This document shows, in pieces, positions 38,655 through 48,357 of a stretch of 64,000 nt of DNA. Position 1 is the stretch's first letter. Every line of letters starts with the position of its first letter. The notes beneath the pieces are model-generated. The model searched no databases and was not told where the DNA came from. It was given only the letters and a program-made list of their open reading frames with translations. Where the stretch lies: NCBI RefSeq assembly GCF_900103695.1, contig NZ_FNHF01000010.1, positions 1 to 64,000 of the forward strand, in the 5' to 3' direction. This DNA is from Sediminibacillus halophilus. Lineage in GTDB: Bacteria; Bacillota; Bacilli; Bacillales; Amphibacillaceae. Both the position numbers and the translations under genes were made by a program.

Positions 38655-40184
38655 CTATATCACCGCTGCTTGCTTTTGCAATTGGCGGGTTATCCTCTTG
38701 TTTTTCCATTCTGTGCTGGAAACGGGAAAATCGGTTCGGTAATGACCACCTCTGCTTTCCCTTCTGGCTAAGGCTGATGTTGTAATCAGCCAGGCTACAG
38801 TCAGCATATTCACCTTCTCTGCTGTCTCTCTGTTGTCAATCGTAATCGGTCCATGAGGGTCGAAGAATTCTTCCAGCCACTTTTTCAATTTTGTCAGCCC
38901 TTGCTGATTCCGCACTACTCCTGCGTACTCCGCCATCATCCAGCGGATAGCATCCTTCTCTGGAAGTGTACCTTTGAATGTTTGAGCATTAGAAAAGACA
39001 GGATGATTTACTAATAAAGACGGCGCTTTTGATAAAATATTTTCTGCTGTCAAATCCCCAAATACAATTCCCTCCAATAACGAATTACTGGCGATGCGGT
39101 TTGCTCCATGAACACCGGTCCAGGCTGCTTCTCCCACAGCATATAATCCTGGCAGCGATGTTTCCCCTCCTTTCCCTGTTTTGATTCCGCCCATTAAAAA
39201 ATGGGAACCGGGAATGACAGGGAGTAAGGGGGACCCATTCAGGTCGTGTTCCTGACAAAGCCGGTGAATCGTTGGAAACCGTTTTGAGAAATTACTTACC
39301 GGCGAAATATCCAGAAAAACATCGATGCCTTGTTGTATTTGGTTATAAATCTCTCTGGCAACCACATCGCGCGGCGCTAAATCTCCCAGCGGATGGACAT
39401 TATCCATAATCTTTCTACCGTGTTCATCTACCAAAAAGGCTCCTTCGCCTCTTACAGCTTCGGAAACAAGGCCGAGCACTTCTCCATGTTGATACAGCAT
39501 CGTTGGATGGAACTGAATAAATTCCAGATCAACCAGTTCAACACCCGCGCGGTAAGCCATCGCGATTCCATCTCCTATCACTGAGGAATGGTTTGATGTA
39601 AATTTGTAGAGGCTGCCGACCCCTCCAGTCGCGATGACAGTATGTTCTGCAAAATGGTGACGAACCGATCCATTTTTATCGATTGACTTTATTCCTCGGC
39701 ACCGTCCCCGCTCCGTAATCAAGTCTACAGCCATCTCTTGTTCAATAATCGTGACATTGTCTGAAATTTGATGGAGCAAAAATGTGGTCATCGCTTTTCC
39801 AGTTGCATCACCGCCAGCATGAAGGATGCGACGCCGGGAATGGGCTCCCTCTTTCCCTAAAGCGATACTGCCTCCTGTCTCCTGATCAAATTCCAGTCCC
39901 TCTTTCATCAGCTGCTTAATTTGAGCCGGGCCTTGCTGTACGAGTGTCCTAACTTGGTCGCTTAAATTATAATGACAACCTGCAGCCATTGTATCCTTGA
40001 AGTGACTAGACCAGTCATCATCCTTCCCAATTGCTGCCGCTACTCCGCCTTGGGCCATGTAGGAGTTACTTGAGGTCTTCGTGGATTTTGTGAAAATAAT
40101 CACATTTTTATGCTTACTTAACTTCTTGGCAGCCACTAATGCTGACAAGCCGCCGCCGATGATTATTACATCCGTGCAAGGCAT
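38655..40184 (-). CDS. nadB: L-aspartate oxidase
   Basis: FAD enzyme that oxidises aspartate to iminoaspartate, the first step of de novo NAD synthesis. The 509-residue protein has the Rossmann start DVIIIGGGLSALVAA, SYMAQGGVAAAI, the active-site block IQFHPTMLY and GVHGANRIASNSLLEG. GGGGAGG is seven bases before the ATG. It is the first gene of nadB-nadC-nadA and diverges from nifS-niaR over a 551-base gap with a candidate NiaR operator. Confidence 0.97.
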   Translation of the reverse strand: MPCTDVIIIGGGLSALVAAKKLSKHKNVIIFTKSTKTSSNSYMAQGGVAAAIGKDDDWSSHFKDTMAAGCHYNLSDQVRTLVQQGPAQIKQLMKEGLEFDQETGGSIALGKEGAHSRRRILHAGGDATGKAMTTFLLHQISDNVTIIEQEMAVDLITERGRCRGIKSIDKNGSVRHHFAEHTVIATGGVGSLYKFTSNHSSVIGDGIAMAYRAGVELVDLEFIQFHPTMLYQHGEVLGLVSEAVRGEGAFLVDEHGRKIMDNVHPLGDLAPRDVVAREIYNQIQQGIDVFLDISPVSNFSKRFPTIHRLCQEHDLNGSPLLPVIPGSHFLMGGIKTGKGGETSLPGLYAVGEAAWTGVHGANRIASNSLLEGIVFGDLTAENILSKAPSLLVNHPVFSNAQTFKGTLPEKDAIRWMMAEYAGVVRNQQGLTKLKKWLEEFFDPHGPITIDNRETAEKVNMLTVAWLITTSALARRESRGGHYRTDFPVSSTEWKNKRITRQLQKQAAVI

Positions 40185-40243
40185 CGTCGCGCCTCCCCTA
40201 TTTAAAGTCTTCCGATAACTGCTATGAAAAAATGTATATCTAT

Positions 40244-40255
40244 GTGTCTTGACAC
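40244..40255. promoter_or_regulatory. Candidate NiaR operator at nadB
   Basis: GTGTCTTGACAC, a palindrome with a 2-nt centre. It resembles the NiaR (YrxA) site of Bacilli as I remember it, and lies just past the predicted -10, where a bound repressor would block nadBCA. Confidence 0.7.
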
Positions 40256-40258
40256 CTA

Positions 40259-40286
40259 TATTTACATATTATTTAATGAATGACAA
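40259..40286 (-). promoter_or_regulatory. nadB promoter
   Basis: -35 TTGTCA (40281-40286), 16-nt spacer, -10 TAAATA (40259-40264), ending next to the operator. Confidence 0.5.
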
Positions 40287-40481
40287 GAGCTTTGTTTATC
40301 TTATTTAAAATAGTTTTCAAAAAAGATTATTGCTTTTGTATGAAAAAACAACAAGGTTGAGTGCTTAAATAGGGGGACAGAAGTGTGATACGCTAAATAA
40401 ACCTTATGGAAATATTTAAGTGGATTTATAGTGAAAAACAGCAAGCGGACGCTCAGAGAAGGGGACATACGTAGACACTGG

Positions 40482-40524
40482 CCGCCCGCGGAAAGAGCGT
40501 AATATATTTCCGCAGCATTGTACT
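40482..40524. repeat. Decayed dispersed intergenic repeat, core copy
   Basis: CCGCCCGCGGAAAGAGCGTA followed by ATATATTTCCGCAGCATTGT. It matches the copy at 19167. The surrounding 40290-40600 has no gene. Confidence 0.5.
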
Positions 40525-40610
40525 GACACTCTACTTGTATAAGCGGTGAATAAATTGCATTAGGGTCAAATCTCCTTGGCTCATCAGGGGGAGTACGGCA
40601 GTGTATGCCC

Positions 40611-40638
40611 TTGATACATGAGGAACGGAGCGTATGTT
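40611..40638 (+). promoter_or_regulatory. Possible nifS-niaR promoter
   Basis: TTGATA (40611-40616), 16-nt spacer, TATGTT (40633-40638). A loose palindrome TGTAT-N6-ATACA (40602-40617) overlaps the -35 and may be a second, weaker NiaR site. Confidence 0.4.
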
Positions 40639-40735
40639 TTTTATACGTGAGTACCGGAAAAGGGAGCTAACGCAGAGATTCGACGCGTCATTTTTCCCGC
40701 ATTTTAGAACTTCCTTAATAAGAAAGGAGAAAAAA

Positions 40736-41875
40736 ATGATATACATGGACCACGCCGCCACCACCCCACCACGTGAAGAAGCGTTACAAATGTATGTAGA
40801 AGTATCAAAAAATATTTATGGCAATTCAAGCAGTTTACATGATATCGGCACACAAGCACACCAGTTGTTGGAAAGTTGCCGATACCAAATGGGAAGCCTT
40901 CTAAACGCCGATAAGGACGGCATCTATCTTACAAGTGGAGGAAGTGAATCGAATGTTCTCGCCCTCCAATCCTTGATAGAAGCAAATACCCATAAAGGAA
41001 ATCACTTAATCACTACACGTATCGAGCATTCCTCCGTTCTGCATTTCTTTGCCCGAATGGAAACACTTGGCTATGAGGTGACCTATTTGCCAGTGGATGC
41101 AAATGGATTGATCAACTTGGAAGGGTTGAAAGAGGCAATCCGCGAAGAAACCATCTTAGCATCAATCCAGCATGGAAATGGGGAATTAGGTACAATTCAG
41201 GCAATTAGAGAAATTGGCGGAATGCTGCATTCAAAAGGTGTATTGTTCCATAGCGATTGTGTCCAAACTTTTTGCAAACAGCCCTTAGCTCTCGCAGATC
41301 TTCCAATCGATAGTATCTCTGTCTCGAGTCATAAGGTATATGGACCCAAGGGAGTTGGCGCCGTTTACATCAATCCGTCTGTACCCTATAAAGCTGTACT
41401 GCCAAACACCACGCATGAAAAGGGTTTTCGCCCTGGAACTGTCAATGTACCTGGTATTGCGGCCTTTGTTACGGCCGCAGAACTCCTTCATGAAGAAATG
41501 GCCGCCAATCAAGAGCGATATAAACAGCTTCGCTCCACGTTTATCGACTTACTTTCGGATATGTCCTTCAATGTAGTAATAGAAGGCAGAGCTGTGGAAC
41601 ATCTCCCCCATATTCTCGGAGTCCGATTCCCAGGAGTACAGGGACAGTACGTCATGCTGGAATGTAATCGGAACGGTCTGGCCATCTCCACTGGCTCTGC
41701 CTGCAGCAGTGGACAGCAAAACCCCTCAAAGACAATCAAAGCTATTGGCAGAACCGATGAACAAGCCTCGGAGTTTGTCCGTTTTTCATTTGGCCGGGAA
41801 ACAACAGATGCAGAAATTACCGAGGCGGCAAGTATACTTAATACTTTACTGGCCAAGTTCTTTGTTACACAATAA
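40736..41875 (+). CDS. nifS: Cysteine desulfurase, NadS/NifS type
   Basis: Fold-type I PLP enzyme of 379 residues that supplies sulfur, here most likely for the NadA iron-sulfur cluster. The PLP lysine is Lys200 in SVSSHKVYGPKG; the persulfide Cys323 is in STGSACSSGQQ. AAAGGAG is six bases before the ATG at 40736. The frame is open further upstream, but residues before this start look unlike the family. It is divergent from nadBCA and co-transcribed with niaR, as in Bacillus. Confidence 0.93.
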   Translation: MIYMDHAATTPPREEALQMYVEVSKNIYGNSSSLHDIGTQAHQLLESCRYQMGSLLNADKDGIYLTSGGSESNVLALQSLIEANTHKGNHLITTRIEHSSVLHFFARMETLGYEVTYLPVDANGLINLEGLKEAIREETILASIQHGNGELGTIQAIREIGGMLHSKGVLFHSDCVQTFCKQPLALADLPIDSISVSSHKVYGPKGVGAVYINPSVPYKAVLPNTTHEKGFRPGTVNVPGIAAFVTAAELLHEEMAANQERYKQLRSTFIDLLSDMSFNVVIEGRAVEHLPHILGVRFPGVQGQYVMLECNRNGLAISTGSACSSGQQNPSKTIKAIGRTDEQASEFVRFSFGRETTDAEITEAASILNTLLAKFFVTQ

Positions 41876-41912
41876 GGACAGATTAGTAGCGTATCGAGAA
41901 GGAGTGTGTACG

Positions 41913-42452
41913 ATGGGAAATAATCAAAAGCTGACAGGGGAAAAAAGACGGGTGACGATTTTGCAGTGGCTGAAAGACGCTCAAAAACCGATTACCGGTG
42001 GTGAACTCGCTGAAAAAACAAACGTCAGCAGACAAGTTATTGTCCAGGATATCTCCTTGTTAAAAGCAAAAAATGAGCCGATTATGGCAACAAGCCAAGG
42101 GTATTTATATATTCGCGAAACACCTGAAGAGTTCTTGCATAAACGGGTGATCGCCTGCACACATCGGCCGGAACAAACAAAAGAAGAGTTGTATCTGTTG
42201 GTAGACCATGGGGTGACGGTAAAAGATGTTCGTATAGAACATCCGGTCTACGGCGATTTGACTGCTTCCATTATGGTAAGCAGCCGACATGAAGTGAACC
42301 AATTCCTGGAGAAAATCCAATCAACAAACGCCGCCTATCTTTCTCAGCTTACAGATGGAACCCATCTGCATACGTTAGAAGCAGACACAGAGGAAAAATT
42401 GGATGCCGCTTGTACAGCACTGGAGAAAGCGGATATCCTTATTCATACTTGA
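41913..42452 (+). CDS. niaR: NAD biosynthesis repressor NiaR (YrxA/NadR), HTH and 3H domains
   Basis: 179-residue regulator. An HTH_11 winged helix at the N-terminus (RVTILQWLKDAQKPITGGELA...NVSRQVIVQDISLL) is followed by a C-terminal 3H domain with its conserved histidines (ACTHRPE, LVDHGVTV, IEHPVYGDL). It represses NAD genes when nicotinic acid is plentiful. AAGGAG is eight bases before the ATG at 41913, 37 bases after nifS. It probably acts on the operator at 40244. Confidence 0.92.
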   Translation: MGNNQKLTGEKRRVTILQWLKDAQKPITGGELAEKTNVSRQVIVQDISLLKAKNEPIMATSQGYLYIRETPEEFLHKRVIACTHRPEQTKEELYLLVDHGVTVKDVRIEHPVYGDLTASIMVSSRHEVNQFLEKIQSTNAAYLSQLTDGTHLHTLEADTEEKLDAACTALEKADILIHT

Positions 42453-42465
42453 CTATGTCTACAGC

Positions 42466-42497
42466 AAAAAGGTACAGTCCAATGACTGTACCTTTCA
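42466..42497. terminator. Shared bidirectional terminator of niaR and ctc
   Basis: AAAGGTACAGTC / GACTGTACCTTT around a 4-nt loop, lying between the two convergent genes. Confidence 0.85.
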
Positions 42498-42502
42498 TTC
42501 TA

Positions 42503-43135
42503 TTAGCTTTCTTCATTTTCATTTTTTTCTGCATCGACTAATTCCGGTTCTGTTTGTTCTTCATCGGACTCTTCCTCAACCGTACCGGAATCAGGAGTCA
42601 AAATCGAGACGATGGTGGTACCCTCATCCTCGGTGATTTCATAATCCCCGCTCTTGGATAAGTCTGCAACGGTAATGCTTTCGCCTACCTGCAGATTTGC
42701 GACATCTACAACTATTTCTTCCGGAATATTACCAGGTTTGGCGCGGATAGCCAAATTGTAAAGAGGTTGTTGCAACACTCCACCATCTTTAGAGCCTTGG
42801 GCCTCACCGTCCAAATGGATTGGTACTTCCACATCTATTTCCTGAGACATATTAACTGCATAGAAGTCCGCATGGATCAGCTCGTCCCTTAGTGGTTCGA
42901 CTTGATAGTCATGCAGCATAACATCCACTGATTCACCGTCCACCGTTAAGGAAATAATTGCATTACGTCCTTCGTCACGGACCGTTTTAAGTAGTTCTAT
43001 ACTATTTACAGCCACAGTTTTTGGCTCTTTTCCTTTCCCATATACAACAGCAGGAACTAATCCTTGCTGTCTAATCAATCTTGTATGTGATTTTTTTAAA
43101 TCTTCCCGTTTTTCTGCCTTAAGAGTTACTGCCAA
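42503..43135 (-). CDS. ctc: Ribosomal protein bL25, Ctc form (general stress protein)
   Basis: Binds 5S rRNA in the 50S subunit. The 210-residue protein is the long Ctc/TL5 form: an L25 domain (about 1-92; VVYGKGKEPKTVAV, DEGRNAIISL) plus a C-terminal beta domain with QQPLYNLAIRAKPGNIPEEI and a very acidic tail. The TTG at 43135 with GGAGG nine bases upstream gives the MAVTLKAEKRE start of the family. A GTG at 43144 is closer to the Shine-Dalgarno than is usual. It lies after prs but has its own sigma-B-like promoter. Confidence 0.94.
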   Translation of the reverse strand: MAVTLKAEKREDLKKSHTRLIRQQGLVPAVVYGKGKEPKTVAVNSIELLKTVRDEGRNAIISLTVDGESVDVMLHDYQVEPLRDELIHADFYAVNMSQEIDVEVPIHLDGEAQGSKDGGVLQQPLYNLAIRAKPGNIPEEIVVDVANLQVGESITVADLSKSGDYEITEDEGTTIVSILTPDSGTVEEESDEEQTEPELVDAEKNENEES

Positions 43136-43180
43136 GTTAATCACCCTCCATTGAAATTAAAAACAATCTAATTGTCATTA

Positions 43181-43206
43181 TTTCCCGCTAACCGGCATAC
43201 TTAAAC
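43181..43206 (-). promoter_or_regulatory. Candidate sigma-B promoter of ctc
   Basis: GTTTAA (43201-43206), 14-nt spacer, GGGAAA (43181-43186). The -35 is perfect and the -10 keeps the GGG of the consensus GGGTAT. ctc is a classical sigma-B gene in B. subtilis. Confidence 0.6.
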
Positions 43207-43340
43207 ATTATAAACATTGGGCAAACAAGTTGATTACTTCCTGGGGCTCTATTCTCGGCTGCTTGCTCTATGGAAGAAGACCGGTGTCCTCAATAATTTC
43301 TATTGCCTCATATACAGGCAGGACTAGTTAAGCAATACTA

Positions 43341-44294
43341 TCAATCGAACAAGATGCTAACAGATTGTAGTTCATGTACGCGAATGATTGCTTCACTGAT
43401 TAATGGAGCAACGGATAGCTGTGATATTTTTTCGATTTGTTTTTCTTCTTTTAGTGGTATGGTATTGGTTACAATTAGTTCTTTGATTTTCGATTGATCA
43501 ATTCTTTCTATAGCGGGGCCAGAAAGAACTGGGTGTGTACAACAAGCATACACTTCTTTGGCACCATTTTCAATTAAAGCATTGGCGGCAAGCGTAATGG
43601 TCCCGGCTGTGTCGATAATGTCATCAATCAGAATGGCGGTCTTCCCTTCAATATTACCGACAATATTCATTACTTCTGACACATTTGGGCGAGGTCTGCG
43701 CTTATCGATGATGGCTATTGGCGCCTTCAAACGATCAGCCATTTGACGTGCTCTAGTTACCCCTCCGTGGTCTGGAGACACGATCACTAGATCATCCAAG
43801 TTCATTTCCTGGAAGTAATCGGACAGGATTGGCACACCAACCAGTTGATCGACCGGAATATTGAAAAACCCTTGGATTTGCGGAGCATGTAAATCTAACG
43901 TAATGACCCGGGAAGCGCCTGCAGTTTGCAATAAATCAGCAACGAGCTTGGCTGTGATCGGTTCCCTTGCCCGTGCTTTACGATCTTGTCTAGCATATCC
44001 ATAGTATGGGATGACAATATTAATGGACTTCGCAGAAGCCCGTTTTAATGCATCGATCATAATCAACAATTCCATTAGGTGTTGGTTGACCGGTTCACTC
44101 GTTGATTGAACGACATAGACATCGCATCCGCGAATACTCTCCTCAATATTGATTTGCACCTCGCCATCACTAAAGGTCGAGACCGAACATTTACCTAATT
44201 CCGTTCCAATATGGGCAGCTATTTGTTCCGCCAGATGCGGATTGGAATTTAATGTGAATACCCGCAGTGATGAGTCTTTATATCCAGTTGCCAT
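43341..44294 (-). CDS. prs: Ribose-phosphate pyrophosphokinase
   Basis: Makes PRPP from ribose 5-phosphate and ATP for nucleotide, NAD, His and Trp synthesis. The 317-residue class I enzyme has the flexible loop [14 protein letters not shown], the phosphate site [11 protein letters not shown] and the PRPP loop [18 protein letters not shown] is eight bases before the ATG. It starts 15 bases after glmU, so glmU-prs form an operon. Its product feeds hprT, nadC and the PurR signal in this window. Confidence 0.97.
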   Translation of the reverse strand: MATGYKDSSLRVFTLNSNPHLAEQIAAHIGTELGKCSVSTFSDGEVQINIEESIRGCDVYVVQSTSEPVNQHLMELLIMIDALKRASAKSINIVIPYYGYARQDRKARAREPITAKLVADLLQTAGASRVITLDLHAPQIQGFFNIPVDQLVGVPILSDYFQEMNLDDLVIVSPDHGGVTRARQMADRLKAPIAIIDKRRPRPNVSEVMNIVGNIEGKTAILIDDIIDTAGTITLAANALIENGAKEVYACCTHPVLSGPAIERIDQSKIKELIVTNTIPLKEEKQIEKISQLSVAPLISEAIIRVHELQSVSILFD

Positions 44295-44309
44295 CTGATA
44301 AGCCCTCCA

Positions 44310-45689
44310 TTAATCTTTTTTCGGTTTTTTTATTTTCTTGGCATAGTCTTCTTTATTTGTCTGTCTGGCCCGGGCGATAGAGAGTGCTTCTTCCGGAACA
44401 TTTTGGTTAATAGTTGAACCGGCGGCAACATAAGCACCCTTGCCGACAGTAACCGGTGCAATCAGATTGGAATTACATCCGATAAACGCATCATCCTCTA
44501 TTTTGGTCAAATGCTTGTTCTCCCCGTCATAATTGACTGTAATCGTACCGCAACCAATATTTACGCCCTTACCGATTTCTGCATCGCCTATATAGCTTAA
44601 ATGGGAAACCTTGCTATTTTCTTCTACGGCCGCCTTTTTCACTTCAACAAAATTACCGATTTTCACCTGGTCACCGAGCGAACTTTGTGGACGAATATGG
44701 GCAAAGGGGCCAACTTGGACGCGTTCTCCGATTTCGCTGTCTTTTGCGACGCTTTGACGGATTACCGTTCCAACTCCTACCGTACAGTTTTCAATCTCGG
44801 AATTGGGTCCGATAACTGCATCGCTTTTGATTACTGTTTTTCCATTCAAGATGGTGCCAGGATAAATCACCACATCTTGTTCAATGACTACCTCTGGAGC
44901 AATATACGTGTTTTCCGGATCAGTAATGGTAACCCCATTTCTCATATGCTGCTCATTAATCCGTTTTTTCATCAGTTTCTCTGCCTGCGAGAGTGCCACT
45001 CTGTCATTTACGCCAAGCGTTTCATCAAAAGTACCGGTTTGAAATGCACCGACTTTCTCCCCACTCTTCTTCAAGATTTCCAGTACATCTGGCAAATAGT
45101 ACTCACCTTGAGCATTCTCGTTCGATACCTGCTTTAAGGCGGTGAAAAGGGCCTGATTATCAAAGCAGTATGTACCGGTATTTATTTCACTGATTGCAAG
45201 CTCCTGTGCTGAAGCATCTTTATGCTCCACTACTTTTTCCACCGTGTTATTTTCATTACGAATCACACGTCCATATCCCGTTGGATCAGGGGCTTCTGCA
45301 GTTAAAATCGTGGCCTTCGCACCTTCGCTGTCATGATGGTTCATCAAAGCTTCCAATGTATGATTGGTCAGTAAGGGTGTGTCACCACTGACAACTATTG
45401 TGGTTCCTTCTTTGTCTTGAAGTAAATCCTCCGCTTGAAGAACTGCATGTCCGGTTCCCAATTGTTCTTCCTGGATAACAAACTCTACTGCCTCGCCAAG
45501 CTGTTCTTGTACTTTTTCAGCCCCGAATCCTACTACTGTTATTAGTTTTTCCAACTCGAGCTTATTTAATTGATCCACAACATGTTGTACCATCGGGCGT
45601 CCCATCACAGGATGCAATACTTTGTAAAGCTTCGACTTCATCCTTGTTCCTTGCCCAGCTGCCAGCACAACGGCATACCTTTTGGTCAT
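44310..45689 (-). CDS. glmU: Bifunctional UDP-N-acetylglucosamine pyrophosphorylase / glucosamine-1-phosphate acetyltransferase
   Basis: Makes UDP-GlcNAc for peptidoglycan and teichoic acids. The 459-residue protein has an N-terminal uridyltransferase ([19 protein letters not shown], then VVSGDTPLL) and a C-terminal left-handed beta-helix acetyltransferase ([19 protein letters not shown]). GGAGG lies seven bases before the ATG. A leader of about 120 nt holds an intrinsic terminator with eight T, suggesting attenuation. Confidence 0.97.
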   Translation of the reverse strand: MTKRYAVVLAAGQGTRMKSKLYKVLHPVMGRPMVQHVVDQLNKLELEKLITVVGFGAEKVQEQLGEAVEFVIQEEQLGTGHAVLQAEDLLQDKEGTTIVVSGDTPLLTNHTLEALMNHHDSEGAKATILTAEAPDPTGYGRVIRNENNTVEKVVEHKDASAQELAISEINTGTYCFDNQALFTALKQVSNENAQGEYYLPDVLEILKKSGEKVGAFQTGTFDETLGVNDRVALSQAEKLMKKRINEQHMRNGVTITDPENTYIAPEVVIEQDVVIYPGTILNGKTVIKSDAVIGPNSEIENCTVGVGTVIRQSVAKDSEIGERVQVGPFAHIRPQSSLGDQVKIGNFVEVKKAAVEENSKVSHLSYIGDAEIGKGVNIGCGTITVNYDGENKHLTKIEDDAFIGCNSNLIAPVTVGKGAYVAAGSTINQNVPEEALSIARARQTNKEDYAKKIKKPKKD

Positions 45690-45733
45690 GTAGAAACCTC
45701 CATTTTCATCCCTGTTTTTTATCTGCAGGTGCG

Positions 45734-45776
45734 AAAAAAAACGGCCGGAAATCCAGGAATATTCTTCCTGACGGCT
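45734..45776 (-). terminator. Intrinsic terminator in the glmU leader
   Basis: Minus strand: GCCG, TCAGGAA, 5-nt loop, TTCCTGG, internal loop, CGGC, then CGTTTTTTTT. It lies between the predicted promoter and the glmU start and downstream of a separate spoVG terminator. Confidence 0.65.
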
Positions 45777-45816
45777 ATCGATTCGCTTCTCTTCTGATAT
45801 AATTTATCCAGTTATG

Positions 45817-45845
45817 AATATATCTTAAAACACTAGGCATTTCAA
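45817..45845 (-). promoter_or_regulatory. glmU-prs promoter
   Basis: -35 TTGAAA (45840-45845), 17-nt spacer, -10 TATATT (45817-45822). 45846-45984 holds no gene. Confidence 0.65.
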
Positions 45846-45987
45846 TAGAGAGCCCCTGCATTCAGGCTGTTGTATCCAAAGTCGGTCCTTGATCAGGAAC
45901 ATTCATTATTCTGCTTCAATCTGTTTAAGAAAAATTTCCCCGGTCTTTTCCAGGAAGAGCCTTTCTTAAACGATCGAAATCAAGCAT

Positions 45988-46018
45988 AAAAAGAAGCCTA
46001 ATCTAAGAAGATTAGACC
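45988..46018 (-). terminator. spoVG terminator
   Basis: TCTAATCT, 4-nt loop, AGATTAG, followed by GCTTCTTTTT on the minus strand. Confidence 0.75.
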
Positions 46019-46036
46019 CCCTGCTGCTTCCAAGCT

Positions 46037-46327
46037 TTAAGAAGCACCCGCTTCTTCATATTCTACTTCCACTTCTCCGGCACGGTGATACTCTTCTAAT
46101 ACAGCGTCTTGAATTTTACCTCTGGTATTAGAATTAATCGGATGCGCGATATCGCGAAATTCCCCATCAGGAGTACGTTTAGAAGGCATTGCTACGAATA
46201 ACCCGTTGTTGCCGTCAATGACGCGAATGTCATGGACAACAAACTCCTGATCCAACGTAATAGAAGCAATTGCTCGCATTCTTCCCTCGGTATTAACGCG
46301 GCGTAATCTGACGTCTGTTACTTCCAT
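46037..46327 (-). CDS. spoVG: SpoVG, site-specific DNA/RNA-binding regulator
   Basis: 96-residue protein almost identical in pattern to the family: [47 protein letters not shown]. In B. subtilis it affects septation and cortex formation and is under sigma-H and AbrB; in other Firmicutes it binds nucleic acids. Its sigma-H promoter is conserved here. In B. subtilis ridA (yabJ) lies between purR and spoVG; here it does not. Confidence 0.97.
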   Translation of the reverse strand: MEVTDVRLRRVNTEGRMRAIASITLDQEFVVHDIRVIDGNNGLFVAMPSKRTPDGEFRDIAHPINSNTRGKIQDAVLEEYHRAGEVEVEYEEAGAS

Positions 46328-46368
46328 TATGTTTCACCACCTTTTCCCTATAGAACTTATTACCATAA

Positions 46369-46395
46369 ATTCAACAAAATAAGAAGAAATCCTGC
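46369..46395 (-). promoter_or_regulatory. spoVG sigma-H promoter
   Basis: GCAGGATTT (46387-46395), 11-nt spacer, GTTGAAT (46369-46375), a full match to RNAGGAWWW / RNNGAAT. The AT-rich tract just upstream (46396-46455) is of the kind AbrB binds. Confidence 0.85.
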
Positions 46396-46476
46396 CTGTT
46401 TTAAAAATTTTTTCAAAAAAGATGTTTATTTTGTGGAAAAGATAAAATAGGGAAAAAGGCGTAGTTGTGCTTCAGT

Positions 46477-47295
46477 TCATTCTTGAAGAAACAAGTTACC
46501 ACGGTGGACCTCAATCTGTCTGTTTTTCACGTCGACATTGGTGATTTGGATTAGTGATGTATATTCTGTAATGACTCTTTCCTCATCCTCATCTTCCGCC
46601 TCGGCCAGAACACCGATTGCCGCGACTTCAGCCCGGAACTCCTCCATCAAGTCTTTCATCCCATTGACCGTTCCGCCGGCTTTCATAAAGTCATCGATAA
46701 TACAAACTCTGGAACCCTCCTGAAGACTTCGCTTCGAAAGCACCATTGTTTGGATTTTCCTTGAAGAACCAGAAACGTAATTAATGCTCACGGTCGATCC
46801 TTCTGTCACCTTAGGATCACGGCGGACGATTACTACCGGAACATTCAAAAAGGAGGCAACTGCATAGGCAAGCGGAATTCCCTTGGTGGCCACAGTGACG
46901 ACTACATCGATTTCTGCACTGGCGAATGCACTGGCAAACAACCTGCCAATGTTTCTTACCTTGGAAGGCTCTCCCAGGATATCACTCATGTATAAATACC
47001 CACCTGGAAGCAGTCGATTCGGATCTTCCAGCTCCTCACACAGTTCATCGACGAACCTTTCACTGTTTTCCTGGGAATATTCCGGGATGTATTTTACTCC
47101 TCCCGCTGCACCGGAAACGGATTCCAAATAACCAATTCCCAAGTTTTGAAGGTTCTGGTTTATAATTGCTAAATCCTCACTGATGGAAGATTTAGCAGAA
47201 TCAAACTCCGCAGAAAAAAACGGGAGGGAGACAAGTTGGGACGGATGTTCCACCAAATAATTTGTCATTGCCACCAAACGGTCACTTCTTTTCAT
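46477..47295 (-). CDS. purR: Pur operon repressor PurR
   Basis: Repressor of purine genes whose effector is PRPP. The 272-residue protein has an N-terminal winged helix (about 1-70) and a phosphoribosyltransferase-fold domain with the PRPP motif VCIIDDFMKAGGT. GAGGTG is five bases before the ATG. The plus strand upstream reads GCCGAATATT (47310-47319), close to a PurBox half-site, so self-regulation is possible. Confidence 0.95.
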   Translation of the reverse strand: MKRSDRLVAMTNYLVEHPSQLVSLPFFSAEFDSAKSSISEDLAIINQNLQNLGIGYLESVSGAAGGVKYIPEYSQENSERFVDELCEELEDPNRLLPGGYLYMSDILGEPSKVRNIGRLFASAFASAEIDVVVTVATKGIPLAYAVASFLNVPVVIVRRDPKVTEGSTVSINYVSGSSRKIQTMVLSKRSLQEGSRVCIIDDFMKAGGTVNGMKDLMEEFRAEVAAIGVLAEAEDEDEERVITEYTSLIQITNVDVKNRQIEVHRGNLFLQE

Positions 47296-47349
47296 GTTTG
47301 CACCTCAAAAGCCGAATATTTTCATTAAATATAACACTTATGTACGTGT

Positions 47350-48219
47350 TCAATCAAGTAACTGGTGATAACCAAGCATCCTTACTACATAGACTTCGTC
47401 GCAAAAGCCTCTAAGACTGTTATAGATGCGATATGCACGTGATTCCTGATGGGCCAGGGAGAAGACAGTCGGACCACTTCCACTCATTAATACAGCATCT
47501 GCCCCTGCAAGTTCCATCTGTCGTTTAATTTGTCTTACCTCCGGATACATCGGCAATGTGACGGATTCAAGAACGTTCCCCACTTTCCCGCACATAGCCT
47601 CAAAATCCTCGGTCTGAAGCGCCCTGATCATTCCCTGTGTGTCTGGGTGTTCTACGCCATCCGGCGAGAAGTTTTGGTAAATGGTTTGAGTCGAAACACC
47701 GATCGCTGGTTTTGCCAATACGACCCAGCAGGACGGCGGTGCAGGCAGTTCTTCGATTAACTCCCCTCTCCCTTTAGCCAAAGCAGTTGTATTATAAACA
47801 CAAAATGATACATCCGAACCTATCTTCGCTCCTAATTCCGCCATTTCCCTTACGGACATGCCTAGACGCCACAACCTGTTCAAGCCACGGATCACTGCTG
47901 CAGCATCACTGCTGCCTCCTGCCAGTCCAGCGGCAACCGGAATGTTCTTTTCGATAAAAATATTGATCCCTTTCTTTACATCGTATGTATCCTTCATCAA
48001 TTTCGCTGCCCGATAAGCTAGATTCCGTTCATCATTCGGGACAAACTGGTTTTCTGAATCGATGATTATTTTATCGGATGGGAGTTCCGTCAGTCCTATC
48101 CGGTCTGCTAAATCGATCGTGGTCATCACCATTTCGATTTCATGGTAATTATCTGGCCGTTTATAAAGAACATCCAGGCTCAAGTTAATTTTCGCCGGTG
48201 CTTTTTCAAGTAATTGCAT
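47350..48219 (-). CDS. ispE: 4-diphosphocytidyl-2-C-methyl-D-erythritol kinase
   Basis: GHMP-family kinase of the MEP isoprenoid pathway. The 289-residue protein has the early [13 protein letters not shown], the ATP loop [16 protein letters not shown] and the C-terminal [12 protein letters not shown]. It follows sspF and precedes purR, the standard order. AGGTGG is four bases before the ATG. Confidence 0.96.
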   Translation of the reverse strand: MQLLEKAPAKINLSLDVLYKRPDNYHEIEMVMTTIDLADRIGLTELPSDKIIIDSENQFVPNDERNLAYRAAKLMKDTYDVKKGINIFIEKNIPVAAGLAGGSSDAAAVIRGLNRLWRLGMSVREMAELGAKIGSDVSFCVYNTTALAKGRGELIEELPAPPSCWVVLAKPAIGVSTQTIYQNFSPDGVEHPDTQGMIRALQTEDFEAMCGKVGNVLESVTLPMYPEVRQIKRQMELAGADAVLMSGSGPTVFSLAHQESRAYRIYNSLRGFCDEVYVVRMLGYHQLLD

Positions 48220-48314
48220 CGTACCACCTGCTTTTGTTGATATTTATTTTATAAATAGTATCATACCATAGTGCTTTATCACCAAGATACCGACGTCTAG
48301 TTAAGGTTTAGGAT

Positions 48315-48357
48315 AAAAAGGGGACAAACCCCTTTGTTTCAGGATTTGTCCCTTTGA
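48315..48357 (-). terminator. sspF terminator, overlapping its stop codon
   Basis: AAGGGACAAA / TTTGTCCCCTT with TTTTT after. The first arm is inside the last codons of sspF and the stop codon is in the loop. Confidence 0.75.

Noticed and set aside
40634-40735. N-terminal extension of NifS from an upstream in-frame ATG
   Set aside because: The added residues are basic and unlike the family, while the ATG at 40736 has an ideal AAAGGAG and gives the standard start.
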